Below are positions 9,552 to 17,787 of a stretch of DNA of 64,000 nt, piece by piece. This DNA is from Desulfosporosinus sp. (GTDB lineage: Bacteria > Bacillota > Desulfitobacteriia > Desulfitobacteriales > Desulfitobacteriaceae), in the NCBI GenBank assembly GCA_003513495.1, contig DOPM01000058.1, forward strand, positions 1 through 64,000. The letters are read 5' to 3'. Each line of letters starts with the position of its first letter. Positions within the stretch are counted from its first letter, which is position 1. Under the pieces are notes generated by a model that worked only from the letters and a program-made list of their open reading frames with translations, did no database searches and was not told the origin of the DNA. A program made the position numbers and the translations under genes.

Positions 9552-10415
9552 GTGGTCGCTAAGCTTAGTGAATTTGTTGCTAACAGGATAGTGGATTTTA
9601 TTCATGAACAATGTGGGTTTTCTGTTATTGTTTGTAATGAGCAGGGGATAATCGTGGCAGATTCTGCTCAGACTAGAATTGGAGTACAGCATAAGGGAAG
9701 CCGACAAATTATGACCACAAATATTGACTCGACAACAATTACATCGGCGGAGGCTGAAGCTTCTGAAGGCAAGCTTAAAGAGGGCTATAACCAAGCAATT
9801 AAAATAGATGGCATAAAAATTGGTACTTTCGGAATAGCTGGACCGTTAGAGATCGTTAGTCCTGTTGCCAGAATTGCTGCTGGTATGGTCGTAATGATGT
9901 TAAGAGACGAAGAATTAAAAGACGTCATTCGCAATCAAGTACAAGTTTTAGGTAATGCAATAGAGCGAGCTGCTAGCGCAGTGCAACAAACAGCTGCTTC
10001 CGCACAAGAAGTAGCCTCTATTAGTCAAGTTATTGCGGCAGAAGCACAAGATGGAGAAAACCAACTTCAGTCTACCTCTGACATTTTAGAGTTAATTCGT
10101 AGGGTGGCTAAACAAACCAATCTCTTAGGATTAAATGCAGCTATTGAGGCAGCTCGAGCGGGAGAACATGGTCGTGGCTTTTCCGTTGTAGCAGGTGAAG
10201 TTCGTAAACTTGCGGATGAAAGTAATCGATCAGCTAATGAGATCAGTGTGCTTTTACTGGAGTTTCAATCCGTCATCCAAAAAATAGCATCAAGTTCGTT
10301 ACGCAACAGTACTATTACCCAGGAACAAGCACAGGCTAATCAGGAAATTGCAGTTTTAATTGAAGGTCTGCAAAAAGTGAGCGAGGAATTGAAATCCATG
10401 TCATTAAGTTTATAG
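9552..10415 (+). CDS. Soluble sensor: sugar-diacid-recognition-like domain fused to a short MCP signalling domain
   Basis: A 287-residue protein with no membrane segment. Residues 1-130 resemble the diacid-recognition domain at the N-terminus of CdaR regulators ([20 protein letters not shown], then [14 protein letters not shown]). After a coiled linker comes a shortened methyl-accepting chemotaxis signalling module containing [20 protein letters not shown], the conserved hairpin tip that contacts CheA/CheW. Start is GTG 9552 after AAAAAAGGGG. It probably signals internal organic-acid levels to the chemotaxis array. It sits between a CdaR/PucR-type regulator and a LarA-type enzyme, both consistent with hydroxy- or di-acid metabolism, but the ligand is not known. 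Confidence 0.8.
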   Translation: MVAKLSEFVANRIVDFIHEQCGFSVIVCNEQGIIVADSAQTRIGVQHKGSRQIMTTNIDSTTITSAEAEASEGKLKEGYNQAIKIDGIKIGTFGIAGPLEIVSPVARIAAGMVVMMLRDEELKDVIRNQVQVLGNAIERAASAVQQTAASAQEVASISQVIAAEAQDGENQLQSTSDILELIRRVAKQTNLLGLNAAIEAARAGEHGRGFSVVAGEVRKLADESNRSANEISVLLLEFQSVIQKIASSSLRNSTITQEQAQANQEIAVLIEGLQKVSEELKSMSLSL

Positions 10416-10494
10416 TTCTTATCTATAAGAAGAGCAATAATAACTTTTCTATACATATTATTAAAGCAATATTACTTAAAAAGGAGAACAGACT

Positions 10495-11754
10495 ATGGAT
10501 GTTTCTTTAGCCTATGGTAAGACGGGGTTAAATATCAATGTTCCAGAACATACAAGAATTGTTGAACCAAAACACATGAAATTACCCAAGGATGACCACG
10601 ATCTTGTAGTTGAAGCCCTTCGAAACCCTATAGGTACAAAACCTCTTCGAGAAATGGTTAAGTCAACTGATAGGGTTGTTATAGTAATTAGTGACATTAC
10701 CAGACCAACACCAAACCATAAACTCGTTCCCTGGTTACTTGAGGAACTCTCCCATGTTGCTATAGAAAACATTACGATTTTAAACGGACTTGGAACTCAT
10801 CGTGACCAAACAAGAGAAGAGTTCATCGATATGTTAGGTAAAACAGTTGTAAATACTGTACGGATTGTGAATCATCATTGTCACGAGAAATCGGAACTCT
10901 CCCATCTAGGCACAAGTAGCTTTGGCTGTGAAGTATATTTAAATAGAGAATATGTCGAGGCAGATTTTAGAATTGTAACAGGGTTTATCGAGCCGCATTT
11001 TTTTGCGGGTTTTTCTGGTGGACCTAAAGGAATTATGCCTGGTGTAGCGGGAATTGAAACGATTCTGACCTTCCATAACGCCAAAATGATTGGACATCCT
11101 ATGGCAACTTGGGGGAAATTAGACAATAATCCTCTTCAAGAAATGACCAGAGAAGTCAATAATTTTTGCAAACCGGATTTTCTTCTAAATGTAGCTCTAA
11201 ATGGAGAGAAAGAGATTACAAATGTCTTTGCCGGTGAATTGGTTGAGGCTCATGCTATTGGATGTGCTTATGTCAAAGAGCAAGCCATGATTAAATGTGA
11301 TCAGCGTTATGATGTTGTAATTACAACAAATGCGGGTTACCCTCTTGATCAGAACCTATATCAGGCTGTAAAGGGCATGGATGCTGCACGAATGATTGTC
11401 AAACAAGGTGGTACAATTATCTGCGCTGCTGAATGCAGCGAAGGCATGCCCGAACATGGAAACTTCGTTCAAATACTACAAATGCGCAACTCACCAAAAG
11501 AGCTTCTGGAAATGATTAATGAACCAACCTTTCAAATGTTTGATCAGTGGGAAGCCCAACGCCTGGCTATGATTCAGGAGTGGGCAGATGTCTACCTCTA
11601 TTCTTTGTTACCAGAAGAATCAACAAAGATTGCTAATCTTACTCCTACGAACAATATTGAACAGACGCTAAAGGACCTAGTTAGTAAATATGGTGAAGAA
11701 ATGAGTATTGCAGTATTACCACTTGGTCCACTTACGATACCGTATGTCGAGTAA
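10495..11754 (+). CDS. LarA-family nickel-pincer enzyme (lactate racemase-like)
   Basis: A 419-residue LarA/DUF2088 protein. LarA uses a nickel-pincer nucleotide bound through a Lys and several His residues to racemise or epimerise 2-hydroxy acids. Visible hallmarks are SDITRPTP, GLGTHRDQT (catalytic His region), HHCH, and FSGGPKGIMPG with the Lys that binds the cofactor. Length is typical. Start ATG 10495 follows AAAAGGAGA. The cofactor genes larB, larC and larE are not in this window, so they must be elsewhere or the protein is a homologue with another substrate. It lies 79 bases after the diacid/MCP gene and may be co-transcribed. Confidence 0.85.
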   Translation: MDVSLAYGKTGLNINVPEHTRIVEPKHMKLPKDDHDLVVEALRNPIGTKPLREMVKSTDRVVIVISDITRPTPNHKLVPWLLEELSHVAIENITILNGLGTHRDQTREEFIDMLGKTVVNTVRIVNHHCHEKSELSHLGTSSFGCEVYLNREYVEADFRIVTGFIEPHFFAGFSGGPKGIMPGVAGIETILTFHNAKMIGHPMATWGKLDNNPLQEMTREVNNFCKPDFLLNVALNGEKEITNVFAGELVEAHAIGCAYVKEQAMIKCDQRYDVVITTNAGYPLDQNLYQAVKGMDAARMIVKQGGTIICAAECSEGMPEHGNFVQILQMRNSPKELLEMINEPTFQMFDQWEAQRLAMIQEWADVYLYSLLPEESTKIANLTPTNNIEQTLKDLVSKYGEEMSIAVLPLGPLTIPYVE

Positions 11755-11877
11755 GGTTATAATAACCAAACCCCTATACTGCATAGAAAGTATTACAACG
11801 AAAAGCTTTGCTTTTCTTTAGATTAGAATTAGGAGTCTGTGAAATAGATATAAAAAGGTAAACGTACCTAAATAAGA

Positions 11878-11915
11878 CAAGGGACACGTTAAAAACGTTG
11901 TCCCTTGCAATTTTT
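11878..11915. terminator. Bidirectional terminator between larA-like gene and SASP gene
   Basis: CAAGGGACACGTT (11878-11890) pairs with AACGTTGTCCCTTG (11894-11907) with one bulged base, followed by AATTTTT on the plus strand. It lies between two convergent genes. The CAAGGGAC core also resembles the repeat hairpins at 58150 and 22802. Confidence 0.7.
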
Positions 11916-11926
11916 AGCTCTTGATC

Positions 11927-12148
11927 CTAATCTATAATATCCGAACCTTGTTCCGCCATTTCTTTCTCTGCGAAGCTAATCATTTTTTTGACCATATTTC
12001 CACCAATTTGACCAACTTCTCGGGTTGTCATGTTTGCAAACCCTTTTTCTTGAATATCGTCGTCTAAATGGAGCTCTTCGGCTACTTCCCACTTAAGTTC
12101 GTCCAACTGTTTTTCGGATTCCGGAACTTCAGGTGTATTTCGACTCAT
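11927..12148 (-). CDS. Alpha/beta-type small acid-soluble spore protein
   Basis: A 73-residue protein that, by family, coats spore DNA in the forespore and is cut by the GPR protease at germination. The LDELKWEVAEEL segment contains the E-V-A site expected for GPR cleavage, and REVGQIGGNMVKKMISFAEKEM matches the second conserved SASP block (VGG...KRLV...AE). The C-terminal tail is more acidic than in classic SspA. The ATG follows AAAGGAGGATGG on the minus strand. It is monocistronic, ending at the hairpin at 11878-11915. Confidence 0.85.
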   Translation of the reverse strand: MSRNTPEVPESEKQLDELKWEVAEELHLDDDIQEKGFANMTTREVGQIGGNMVKKMISFAEKEMAEQGSDIID

Positions 12149-12346
12149 ATGACCATCCTCCTTTTTCAGTTGTTTAGCACAGTATTATACTAACCATCAA
12201 GAAGGACTCTATTCATGTAACAATTACATAATTTATTCCAAGGACTGTATAGGTAAATTTAAATGAGGTATCTGATGATTCTGCATTTTTAAAGGTTCAC
12301 CTAAAGGATATCTACACGTCCTGTCGAAGTATTTATAAGTTAAGGG

Positions 12347-12457
12347 TTGTTTAGTATCTGGCTGTTATTAGGAGGAGTATCGGTCAGTGTACTTGTTCTA
12401 GGGGCCCTAACCTTGAATTATAAACTTGGAAAGGGAAAGAATACTAGGAAAGGATAG
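12347..12457 (+). CDS. Possible 36-residue single-TM peptide
   Basis: An open frame from TTG 12347 to TAG 12455 encodes a short membrane-spanning segment (WLLLGGVSVSVLVLGALTL) followed by a basic tail KLGKGKNTRKG. The residue pattern is typical of a real tiny membrane protein, but the ribosome site is weak (AAGGG directly before the start). I see no other feature in the 345-base gap before hypA. It may be a decayed gene. Confidence 0.3.
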   Translation: MFSIWLLLGGVSVSVLVLGALTLNYKLGKGKNTRKG

Positions 12458-12493
12458 TTAAGTTTTTCCGGGTTTTCTTAACTGAGAAATGAT

Positions 12494-12835
12494 GTGCATG
12501 AAATGTCTTTAATGGGAGGAGTATTTGAAGTCATTGAACAGACGATCTCCCAGCATAACGTAGAGAAAGTACTCCAGGTTAAACTTAAAGTCGGAGAACT
12601 AACGAATGCGGAACCAGATGCCCTTCAAATGGCCTTTGAAGCTTATAGCAAGGATACCATCTGTGAAGGAGCGGAGCTGATAATAGAGCGCGTTTCTGTG
12701 CAAGCTCGCTGCCGTAACTGTCATCAGGAGTTTAATGTTAAAAGTATGTTTTTTCTTTGTCCAAACTGTCAGAATACAAGCATTGAAATAATTCAAGGCG
12801 AGGAACTTTTACTTGAAAGCCTGGAGGTGGAATAA
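12494..12835 (+). CDS. hypA: Hydrogenase nickel incorporation protein HypA
   Basis: A 113-residue nickel metallochaperone that works with HypB to insert Ni into the [NiFe] hydrogenase large subunit. The N-terminus MHEMSLM supplies the Met1/His2 nickel site, which fixes the GTG at 12494 as the start. The structural zinc site is CRNCHQEF and CPNC. It is followed directly by hypB, and the pair is convergent with the hydrogenase structural operon. Confidence 0.95.
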   Translation: MHEMSLMGGVFEVIEQTISQHNVEKVLQVKLKVGELTNAEPDALQMAFEAYSKDTICEGAELIIERVSVQARCRNCHQEFNVKSMFFLCPNCQNTSIEIIQGEELLLESLEVE

Positions 12836-13519
12836 TTGCTGGAATCTAACCGTCGTGAAATAGAAGTAATGGCTAATTTACTTAGTTCAAATGATACCCA
12901 GGCAGAAATAAATCGTGCCTTTTTCCGTAAGAGTCAATGTTTAGCAATTAATATTATTGGCTCACCGGGAGCAGGAAAAACCACACTCCTAGAAAAGACA
13001 CTGCCTCTGTTAACTAAAAGTTTGCAAGTGGGAGTTATCGAGGGAGATATTTTTACCAGTAAGGATGCAGATCGCATTGCTACCCATGACATACCAGTCA
13101 TTCAGATTAATACTGGTGGAGGGTGTCATCTTGACAGCAAAATGGTCAGTAAGGTTCTGCCGGAGTTTGATTGGAATGCCATGGATCTAATGATTATTGA
13201 AAACGTCGGAAACTTAGTATGCCCCGCTGATTTTGATCTTGGTGAAGCATTTAAGGTCATTGTGTTAAGTATTGTTGAAGGGGATGACAAGCCTTCTAAA
13301 TATCCCGTAATTTTCCGTAATGCAAAAGCGGTTGTTCTTAATAAAATGGATCTTGAAGCGTTGACTGACGTGAACATGGAGATCATGAAACAAGATATTC
13401 TAGCGATTAATCCACACATACGGATTTTCGAAGTATCTTGTCGTAATGGTAATGGGCTTAGTCAATGGATTAGTTGGCTGAATCAAGAGGTTTTAAATTT
13501 CAAGGACCAAAACTTATAG
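12836..13519 (+). CDS. hypB: Hydrogenase nickel incorporation GTPase HypB
   Basis: A 227-residue SIMIBI-class GTPase that powers nickel delivery with HypA. It has the P-loop GSPGAGKTT, the invariant metal-site pair in GGGCHLDSKM, and the base-recognition motif NKMD. The N-terminus is short and lacks the His-rich stretch or CxxCGC motif of some HypB proteins, so nickel storage is unlikely. It starts with TTG immediately after the hypA stop. A strong convergent terminator follows at 13590. Confidence 0.95.
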   Translation: MLESNRREIEVMANLLSSNDTQAEINRAFFRKSQCLAINIIGSPGAGKTTLLEKTLPLLTKSLQVGVIEGDIFTSKDADRIATHDIPVIQINTGGGCHLDSKMVSKVLPEFDWNAMDLMIIENVGNLVCPADFDLGEAFKVIVLSIVEGDDKPSKYPVIFRNAKAVVLNKMDLEALTDVNMEIMKQDILAINPHIRIFEVSCRNGNGLSQWISWLNQEVLNFKDQNL

Positions 13520-13589
13520 TTCAAGGAAGAGAATTCTGATTCTATTGTGGAGATCCGGACGCTAACTAAGGTAATCATAGTGATATTAA

Positions 13590-13637
13590 AGAGCCTTACA
13601 CTCACTTTATTCTTAAAGTGGTGAAAGGCTCTTCGAT
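13590..13637. terminator. Convergent terminator hypB / hyaD
   Basis: AGAGCCTT and AAGGCTCT form the stem base, extended by CACTTTA/TAAAGTG around a short loop, with a few mismatches between. TTCGATTTT follows on the plus strand. It lies between convergent hypB and the hydrogenase maturation protease gene. Confidence 0.75.
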
Positions 13638-13638
13638 T

Positions 13639-14127
13639 TTATGCCGATGTAAATTTCCCTTCGTGCAGTATGGAATCAATTTCTTTGCGAACTAATTCCG
13701 AAAGACGAGGAAATAGTGCCAAGATCTCTGGGCTTACTTCGAGTCCCCATTCTAAGCTTTTAGGCTGGATACCAAAAATTAAGGTATGTGGAGCTTGCCC
13801 TAATACATTAGCCATGGCGAGAACTTCTACGATGCCAATTTGATGAAATGAAACTTCATATTGTTCTGGGATTACTTGGAGGTCTCCTGGTTGAAAGCGG
13901 AATAATGCCCCTGGCTCAGCGTTAGCATTTAAGGCATCGACAATAATCAGAAAGTCTACATCTTGGATTAGATGAACGAGTTCAAGGCCTGCTGTACCCC
14001 CTTCGAGAACCTCTACATTTTCAGGAAGCTCTAGCTTTGTCAATTCATCTAAAAAGCGAACGCCCAAACCCTCGTCTGATAAGAGGATATTTCCTACTCC
14101 CATCACCATAATTCTTGGTGATTGCAT
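13639..14127 (-). CDS. hyaD: Hydrogenase maturation endopeptidase (HyaD/HybD type)
   Basis: A 162-residue nickel-dependent protease that removes the C-terminal peptide of the hydrogenase large subunit once nickel is in place. It has the family start IMVMGVGNILLSDEGLGVRFL with the metal-binding acidic residue, the second acidic ligand region VDALNANAEPG, and the conserved His of SFHQIG. It is the last gene of the four-gene hydrogenase operon, two bases after the cytochrome b gene. Confidence 0.92.
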   Translation of the reverse strand: MQSPRIMVMGVGNILLSDEGLGVRFLDELTKLELPENVEVLEGGTAGLELVHLIQDVDFLIIVDALNANAEPGALFRFQPGDLQVIPEQYEVSFHQIGIVEVLAMANVLGQAPHTLIFGIQPKSLEWGLEVSPEILALFPRLSELVRKEIDSILHEGKFTSA

Positions 14128-14129
14128 TA

Positions 14130-14720
14130 TTATATGCTCTTCTCCTTTCGTCGTTTGCCGAAGAACATGAATAAAAACTGCTCATAGGCTGAAGTGAAAA
14201 CAAGATAAACATGAACGGCGATCACGGCGATAAATAACCACATAAGGAGGTAATGAAATCCTCGAACCGCAGCTAAACTCCCAAAATAACTGGCAGCACC
14301 AGACAATTGTTCTGGCCTGTACAGTATGAACCCTGTCACAGCTTGAACCACTGCCATAATCGGTAAGGCAATATAGGCCATTTTTTGTAGGGGATTGTAT
14401 TTTCCGGTTTTTGGGTGCTTACCGATAAATAGGTAGTACTTGATTTGGGGCCAGATTGTTTTGACATCTTGTGAGTTAAAGAAGAAGGTGTCATAATCTT
14501 TATGTTTGCCAAAAAAGGAATAATAGAAACGGACAATGCCATTAATTATTAAGAGATACATAAATATAAAATGTAAATTACGCATTAGATTCATGGGCAT
14601 TCCAGGATAAGGGGAATGAATAAACCAACCGGTAATTGTTAATATCAAAAAATTGATTAGATTGATCCAGTGGCTAACGCGCTGAAACAATGGGTGATCT
14701 AAGTCTAATTGGCTAGACAT
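14130..14720 (-). CDS. hyaC: [NiFe] hydrogenase b-type cytochrome subunit
   Basis: A 196-residue membrane cytochrome b that anchors the exported hydrogenase and passes electrons from H2 to menaquinone. Four hydrophobic segments are visible, with heme-ligand candidates His in the first (near VSHWINLINFLILTITGW), the second (LHFIFMYLLIINGIVRF) and the last (GFHYLLMWLFIAVIAVHVYL). The C-terminus is basic. It follows the large subunit gene by 16 bases. Confidence 0.9.
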   Translation of the reverse strand: MSSQLDLDHPLFQRVSHWINLINFLILTITGWFIHSPYPGMPMNLMRNLHFIFMYLLIINGIVRFYYSFFGKHKDYDTFFFNSQDVKTIWPQIKYYLFIGKHPKTGKYNPLQKMAYIALPIMAVVQAVTGFILYRPEQLSGAASYFGSLAAVRGFHYLLMWLFIAVIAVHVYLVFTSAYEQFLFMFFGKRRKEKSI

Positions 14721-14736
14721 GTGCTTCCCTCCTTCA

Positions 14737-16299
14737 CTACCAGCCGATCTGGAATTTCTTGATATCGTTGGTTACTGGATTAATAAGGTGAATTGCACAG
14801 GCAAGGCAGGGATCATAGGAACGAACGACTCGGACAATGTTGACAGGATTATCCAGGTCAGGTACAGGCACTCCAATCAGAGCTTGCTCAACCGGACCAC
14901 GGATTCCCTTATCATCTCTAGGTGAGAAATTCCAAGTGGTCGGAACAACCATTTGATAATTCTCTGTTTTGTGATCTGCAACCTTGATAAAGTGACCAAG
15001 TGAACCCCGAGGTACTTCGGTCATACCCGCACCTTGCCCGGTAGCTGGGGGATTCCAATGATCTGTGTCGTGAATGCGGAATTCCTTAGAACCCATCTCC
15101 TTTTCTAAGGCATCTAACCAATTGAACATATCTTGGGCCATTAGGAGAGTTTCATAAGCGCGTGCAGCGTGACGTGCGACAGCACCCGGCTTAATACTAT
15201 ACTTGGCGATGATTTCCATAAGACCTTTTGGCTGCATAACGAGCATCCGGGCCAGAGGTCCAACTTCTATCGGTTTGCCATCATAGCGAGGAGCTTTAAC
15301 AAAGGTGTAGGCACCCTTTTTATCTAGATCAGGCACCGTATCCTCGGTATAGGGGGTTTTTCCATTAGCGCTGGCCTTATACCAAGAGTATTGGACGTCT
15401 TCAGTGATTTTAGCCTCATCGACTGGGATAATATTACTTAAGTTACCATCCATGATCACGCCTGCTTTAAAGAATAAATCTTTTCCAGCATCATCACGGG
15501 CAAAGCCACCATAAGAAAGGTAGTTAGGACTCCCTCCGCCGACACCCGCTTGGGCTAAGGGCAGAAGTGGCCCTGTGCCAAAGGTTAACACATCTTGCAA
15601 GTATGTTTTCTCAATAAATTCAAGCTGCTCATAAAGCATGGAACGGAATTGCTCAACGATTTGAATATTGGGAAGCATCGTTACGCCGCCAACAACGATT
15701 GAAGATTGGTGGGGCTGCTTTCCGGCAAATAACGCGGACATCTTTTTAGCCTTCGCCTGCATCTCCAGAGCCTTTAAGTAGTGCGCAACGGCCATGGTCA
15801 CCAATTCTGGATCGTTGACGCTGAAGTCATCGGGCTTGTAGCGCGGGGTTAGGGGAGCAGTATCGCCGGCTGTAACGAGTTTAACAAGTTTATCTTTAAC
15901 TGCCAGAAGGCCAGGGTCTTTCCCTTGATATTGAGCAACAGCCATTACATCTATATAATCCAGAGCGCTCAGATGATAAAAATGCAAGGGATGATCATGC
16001 AGATACATAGCTCCAATAATCAGATTTCTGATAAGTCTGCCACCGGCTGGAACATTTGCTCCAAAGGCTTTGTCTAGGGCAAGAGAGGATGCCCAGCCAT
16101 GGGAACCAGCACAAACTCCGCAGACTCGTTCTGTAACATACGTAGCATCTCGAGGATCACGTCCGCGGAGCATTGCTTCTATCCCCCGGTACATGGTCCC
16201 TATGACATGAGCGTCAACGACTTTACCATTCTCGACTTCTACTTCAACCCTTAAGTGTCCTTCAATGCGTGTTAAGGGATCAATAACAACTTTAGCCAT
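14737..16299 (-). CDS. hyaB: [NiFe] hydrogenase large subunit
   Basis: A 520-residue catalytic subunit of a membrane-bound uptake hydrogenase. The four Cys ligands of the Ni-Fe site are in RVCGVCAGSH near the N-terminus and DPCLACAIH near the C-terminus. A 16-residue tail after that His is the peptide expected to be removed by HyaD. The length is usual for group 1 enzymes. It begins one base after the small subunit stop and is therefore coupled to it. Confidence 0.95.
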   Translation of the reverse strand: MAKVVIDPLTRIEGHLRVEVEVENGKVVDAHVIGTMYRGIEAMLRGRDPRDATYVTERVCGVCAGSHGWASSLALDKAFGANVPAGGRLIRNLIIGAMYLHDHPLHFYHLSALDYIDVMAVAQYQGKDPGLLAVKDKLVKLVTAGDTAPLTPRYKPDDFSVNDPELVTMAVAHYLKALEMQAKAKKMSALFAGKQPHQSSIVVGGVTMLPNIQIVEQFRSMLYEQLEFIEKTYLQDVLTFGTGPLLPLAQAGVGGGSPNYLSYGGFARDDAGKDLFFKAGVIMDGNLSNIIPVDEAKITEDVQYSWYKASANGKTPYTEDTVPDLDKKGAYTFVKAPRYDGKPIEVGPLARMLVMQPKGLMEIIAKYSIKPGAVARHAARAYETLLMAQDMFNWLDALEKEMGSKEFRIHDTDHWNPPATGQGAGMTEVPRGSLGHFIKVADHKTENYQMVVPTTWNFSPRDDKGIRGPVEQALIGVPVPDLDNPVNIVRVVRSYDPCLACAIHLINPVTNDIKKFQIGW

Positions 16300-17382
16300 C
16301 TACATGTCCTCCTTATGATCCTTATTGCTCAGTCTTCCGCTGGCTGCTGTAGCAATTAAATGGGCTCCAAGACCTATTGCTGCAGCTCCACCAATAACGG
16401 TCCCAACCGTATCTGCATCGACTTGACCGATACCTGGAAGCTTAAACATTTCTTGTTTGGAGTAGAGCGGGCTGAATCCATTATAAAACTCTTTTTCTGA
16501 ACATCCGGAACAGGGAGATCCAGCATTAATACAGAAGTTGGCGTTGTCATTCCACCATACTTGGGCACAATCTGTATAAGTTTTAGGACCTTTGCATCCC
16601 TTTAAAATCAGACAATACTCTTTTTGCAGAGGGTCATTCCAATCTGTAAGATAGTTTCCATTCTCGAAGTGACCGCGCCGTGGACAGTTGTCATGTAGTA
16701 AACTGCCATAAAAGGCTACCGGTCGATTTTGGGAATCAAGCTCTGGGGCTTTTTGATAAGTTAAGTAGTATAGAATTGTGCCAATTAGAGTTGTAGGTTT
16801 GACAGGGCAACAGGGGAGATTAATGACTGGTTTGTCAATCCCCTCGTTTCTGAGGAGTTCTGCCACACCTACGGCACCAGATGCACACGCTCCCGGAATT
16901 CCAGCCCCCTCAGAGGCACAGCTTCCGATGGCGAGAATCACCTGGGCCTTCTGAGCTGATTCAATAAGAATTTCACGGAATGGTCTACCCCCAATCATAC
17001 AGAAACGGTCTTGCTCTTTTGTACCAGGAGAGGATCCTTCTACAACGAGAACAAATTTTTCTTTAAGAGCTTCATGGTACGCTTCCTCTGAGGTATAACC
17101 AGACCCAGCCATAATGGTTTCGTGATAACGAATGGATAGCATGTCTAAAATGAGTTCAGCAGGTGAAGGATTTAAGGTAGAAATGGCAGATTCTGTGCAC
17201 CCGGTACAATCCATCCCTTCTAACCAGATAACAGGTGGCTTCTTTAGTGCCTGCTCTGCTGCGTTAGCTACTTGAGGGACTATAAGTTCTGGTAATCCGA
17301 GTGCTGCTGTTGTTGCTGCAATTACTTTCATAAAATCACGCCGAGAGATCCCTTTAACTTTGAGTAAATCAAAATTACCCAT
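16300..17382 (-). CDS. hyaA: [NiFe] hydrogenase small subunit with Tat signal
   Basis: A 360-residue Fe-S subunit exported with the large subunit by the Tat system. The signal is SRRDFMK (residues 13-19) and a hydrophobic stretch ending ANA. The proximal cluster ligands are Cys59 and Cys62 (CTGC), Cys155 (GSCAS) and Cys192; the distal and medial clusters are in HDNCPRRGHF, LKGCKG and CINAGSPCSGC. A C-terminal hydrophobic segment can anchor it. The two extra Cys of oxygen-tolerant enzymes are absent (Gly61 and Ala160). Unusually, the ligand Cys192 is preceded by Cys191 in place of the common Gly. The start follows AGGAGGTG on the minus strand. Confidence 0.95.
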   Translation of the reverse strand: MGNFDLLKVKGISRRDFMKVIAATTAALGLPELIVPQVANAAEQALKKPPVIWLEGMDCTGCTESAISTLNPSPAELILDMLSIRYHETIMAGSGYTSEEAYHEALKEKFVLVVEGSSPGTKEQDRFCMIGGRPFREILIESAQKAQVILAIGSCASEGAGIPGACASGAVGVAELLRNEGIDKPVINLPCCPVKPTTLIGTILYYLTYQKAPELDSQNRPVAFYGSLLHDNCPRRGHFENGNYLTDWNDPLQKEYCLILKGCKGPKTYTDCAQVWWNDNANFCINAGSPCSGCSEKEFYNGFSPLYSKQEMFKLPGIGQVDADTVGTVIGGAAAIGLGAHLIATAASGRLSNKDHKEDM

Positions 17383-17666
17383 ACTTTGCAGAACACCTCC
17401 TGAATTTGAATCGTTCCTTCATCTACAAAAAAGTTTAAAAAGATATATTTTACATATATTCTTCAAAATAGATATGATTCCCTTTGTTTACTTAAGAATA
17501 TTTTGAAAATTAGCAATTTAATTATATTATTTAGTAATTAGAAATTCTGATGGCAGGTGCTTGTCGAAATATTTGTTATAATAATGTACTTGAAGGAGTT
17601 AGAGTTAGACATGTACAATAGGGGTAATATAGTGAACGTGACCTAACGCTAAAGCATCAATACTTC

Positions 17667-17701
17667 GGTGACGATAGTTAACAGTGGAGACTATCGTCAC
17701 C
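17667..17701. repeat. Perfect 12-bp inverted repeat in the hyaA-hypF gap
   Basis: GGTGACGATAGT (17667-17678) and ACTATCGTCACC (17690-17701) are exact reverse complements with an 11-base loop. The right arm resembles the end of the direct repeats at 15-154 and 1478-1619. It lies in the 405-base divergent region between hyaA and hypF, whose other bases are AT-rich and must contain both promoters; I could not place them with confidence. Confidence 0.5.
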
Positions 17702-17787
17702 AAACGAGATATGGGGATACCCATATGAAGTGAGTTATCCCATAATTAAAAAAATGTATTGTTAATTGAAAGCTGGTTTTTTATATT

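Noticed and set aside
16300..17382. Oxygen-tolerant [NiFe] hydrogenase
   Set aside because: The two supernumerary Cys positions are Gly61 and Ala160; Cys191 is a different site.
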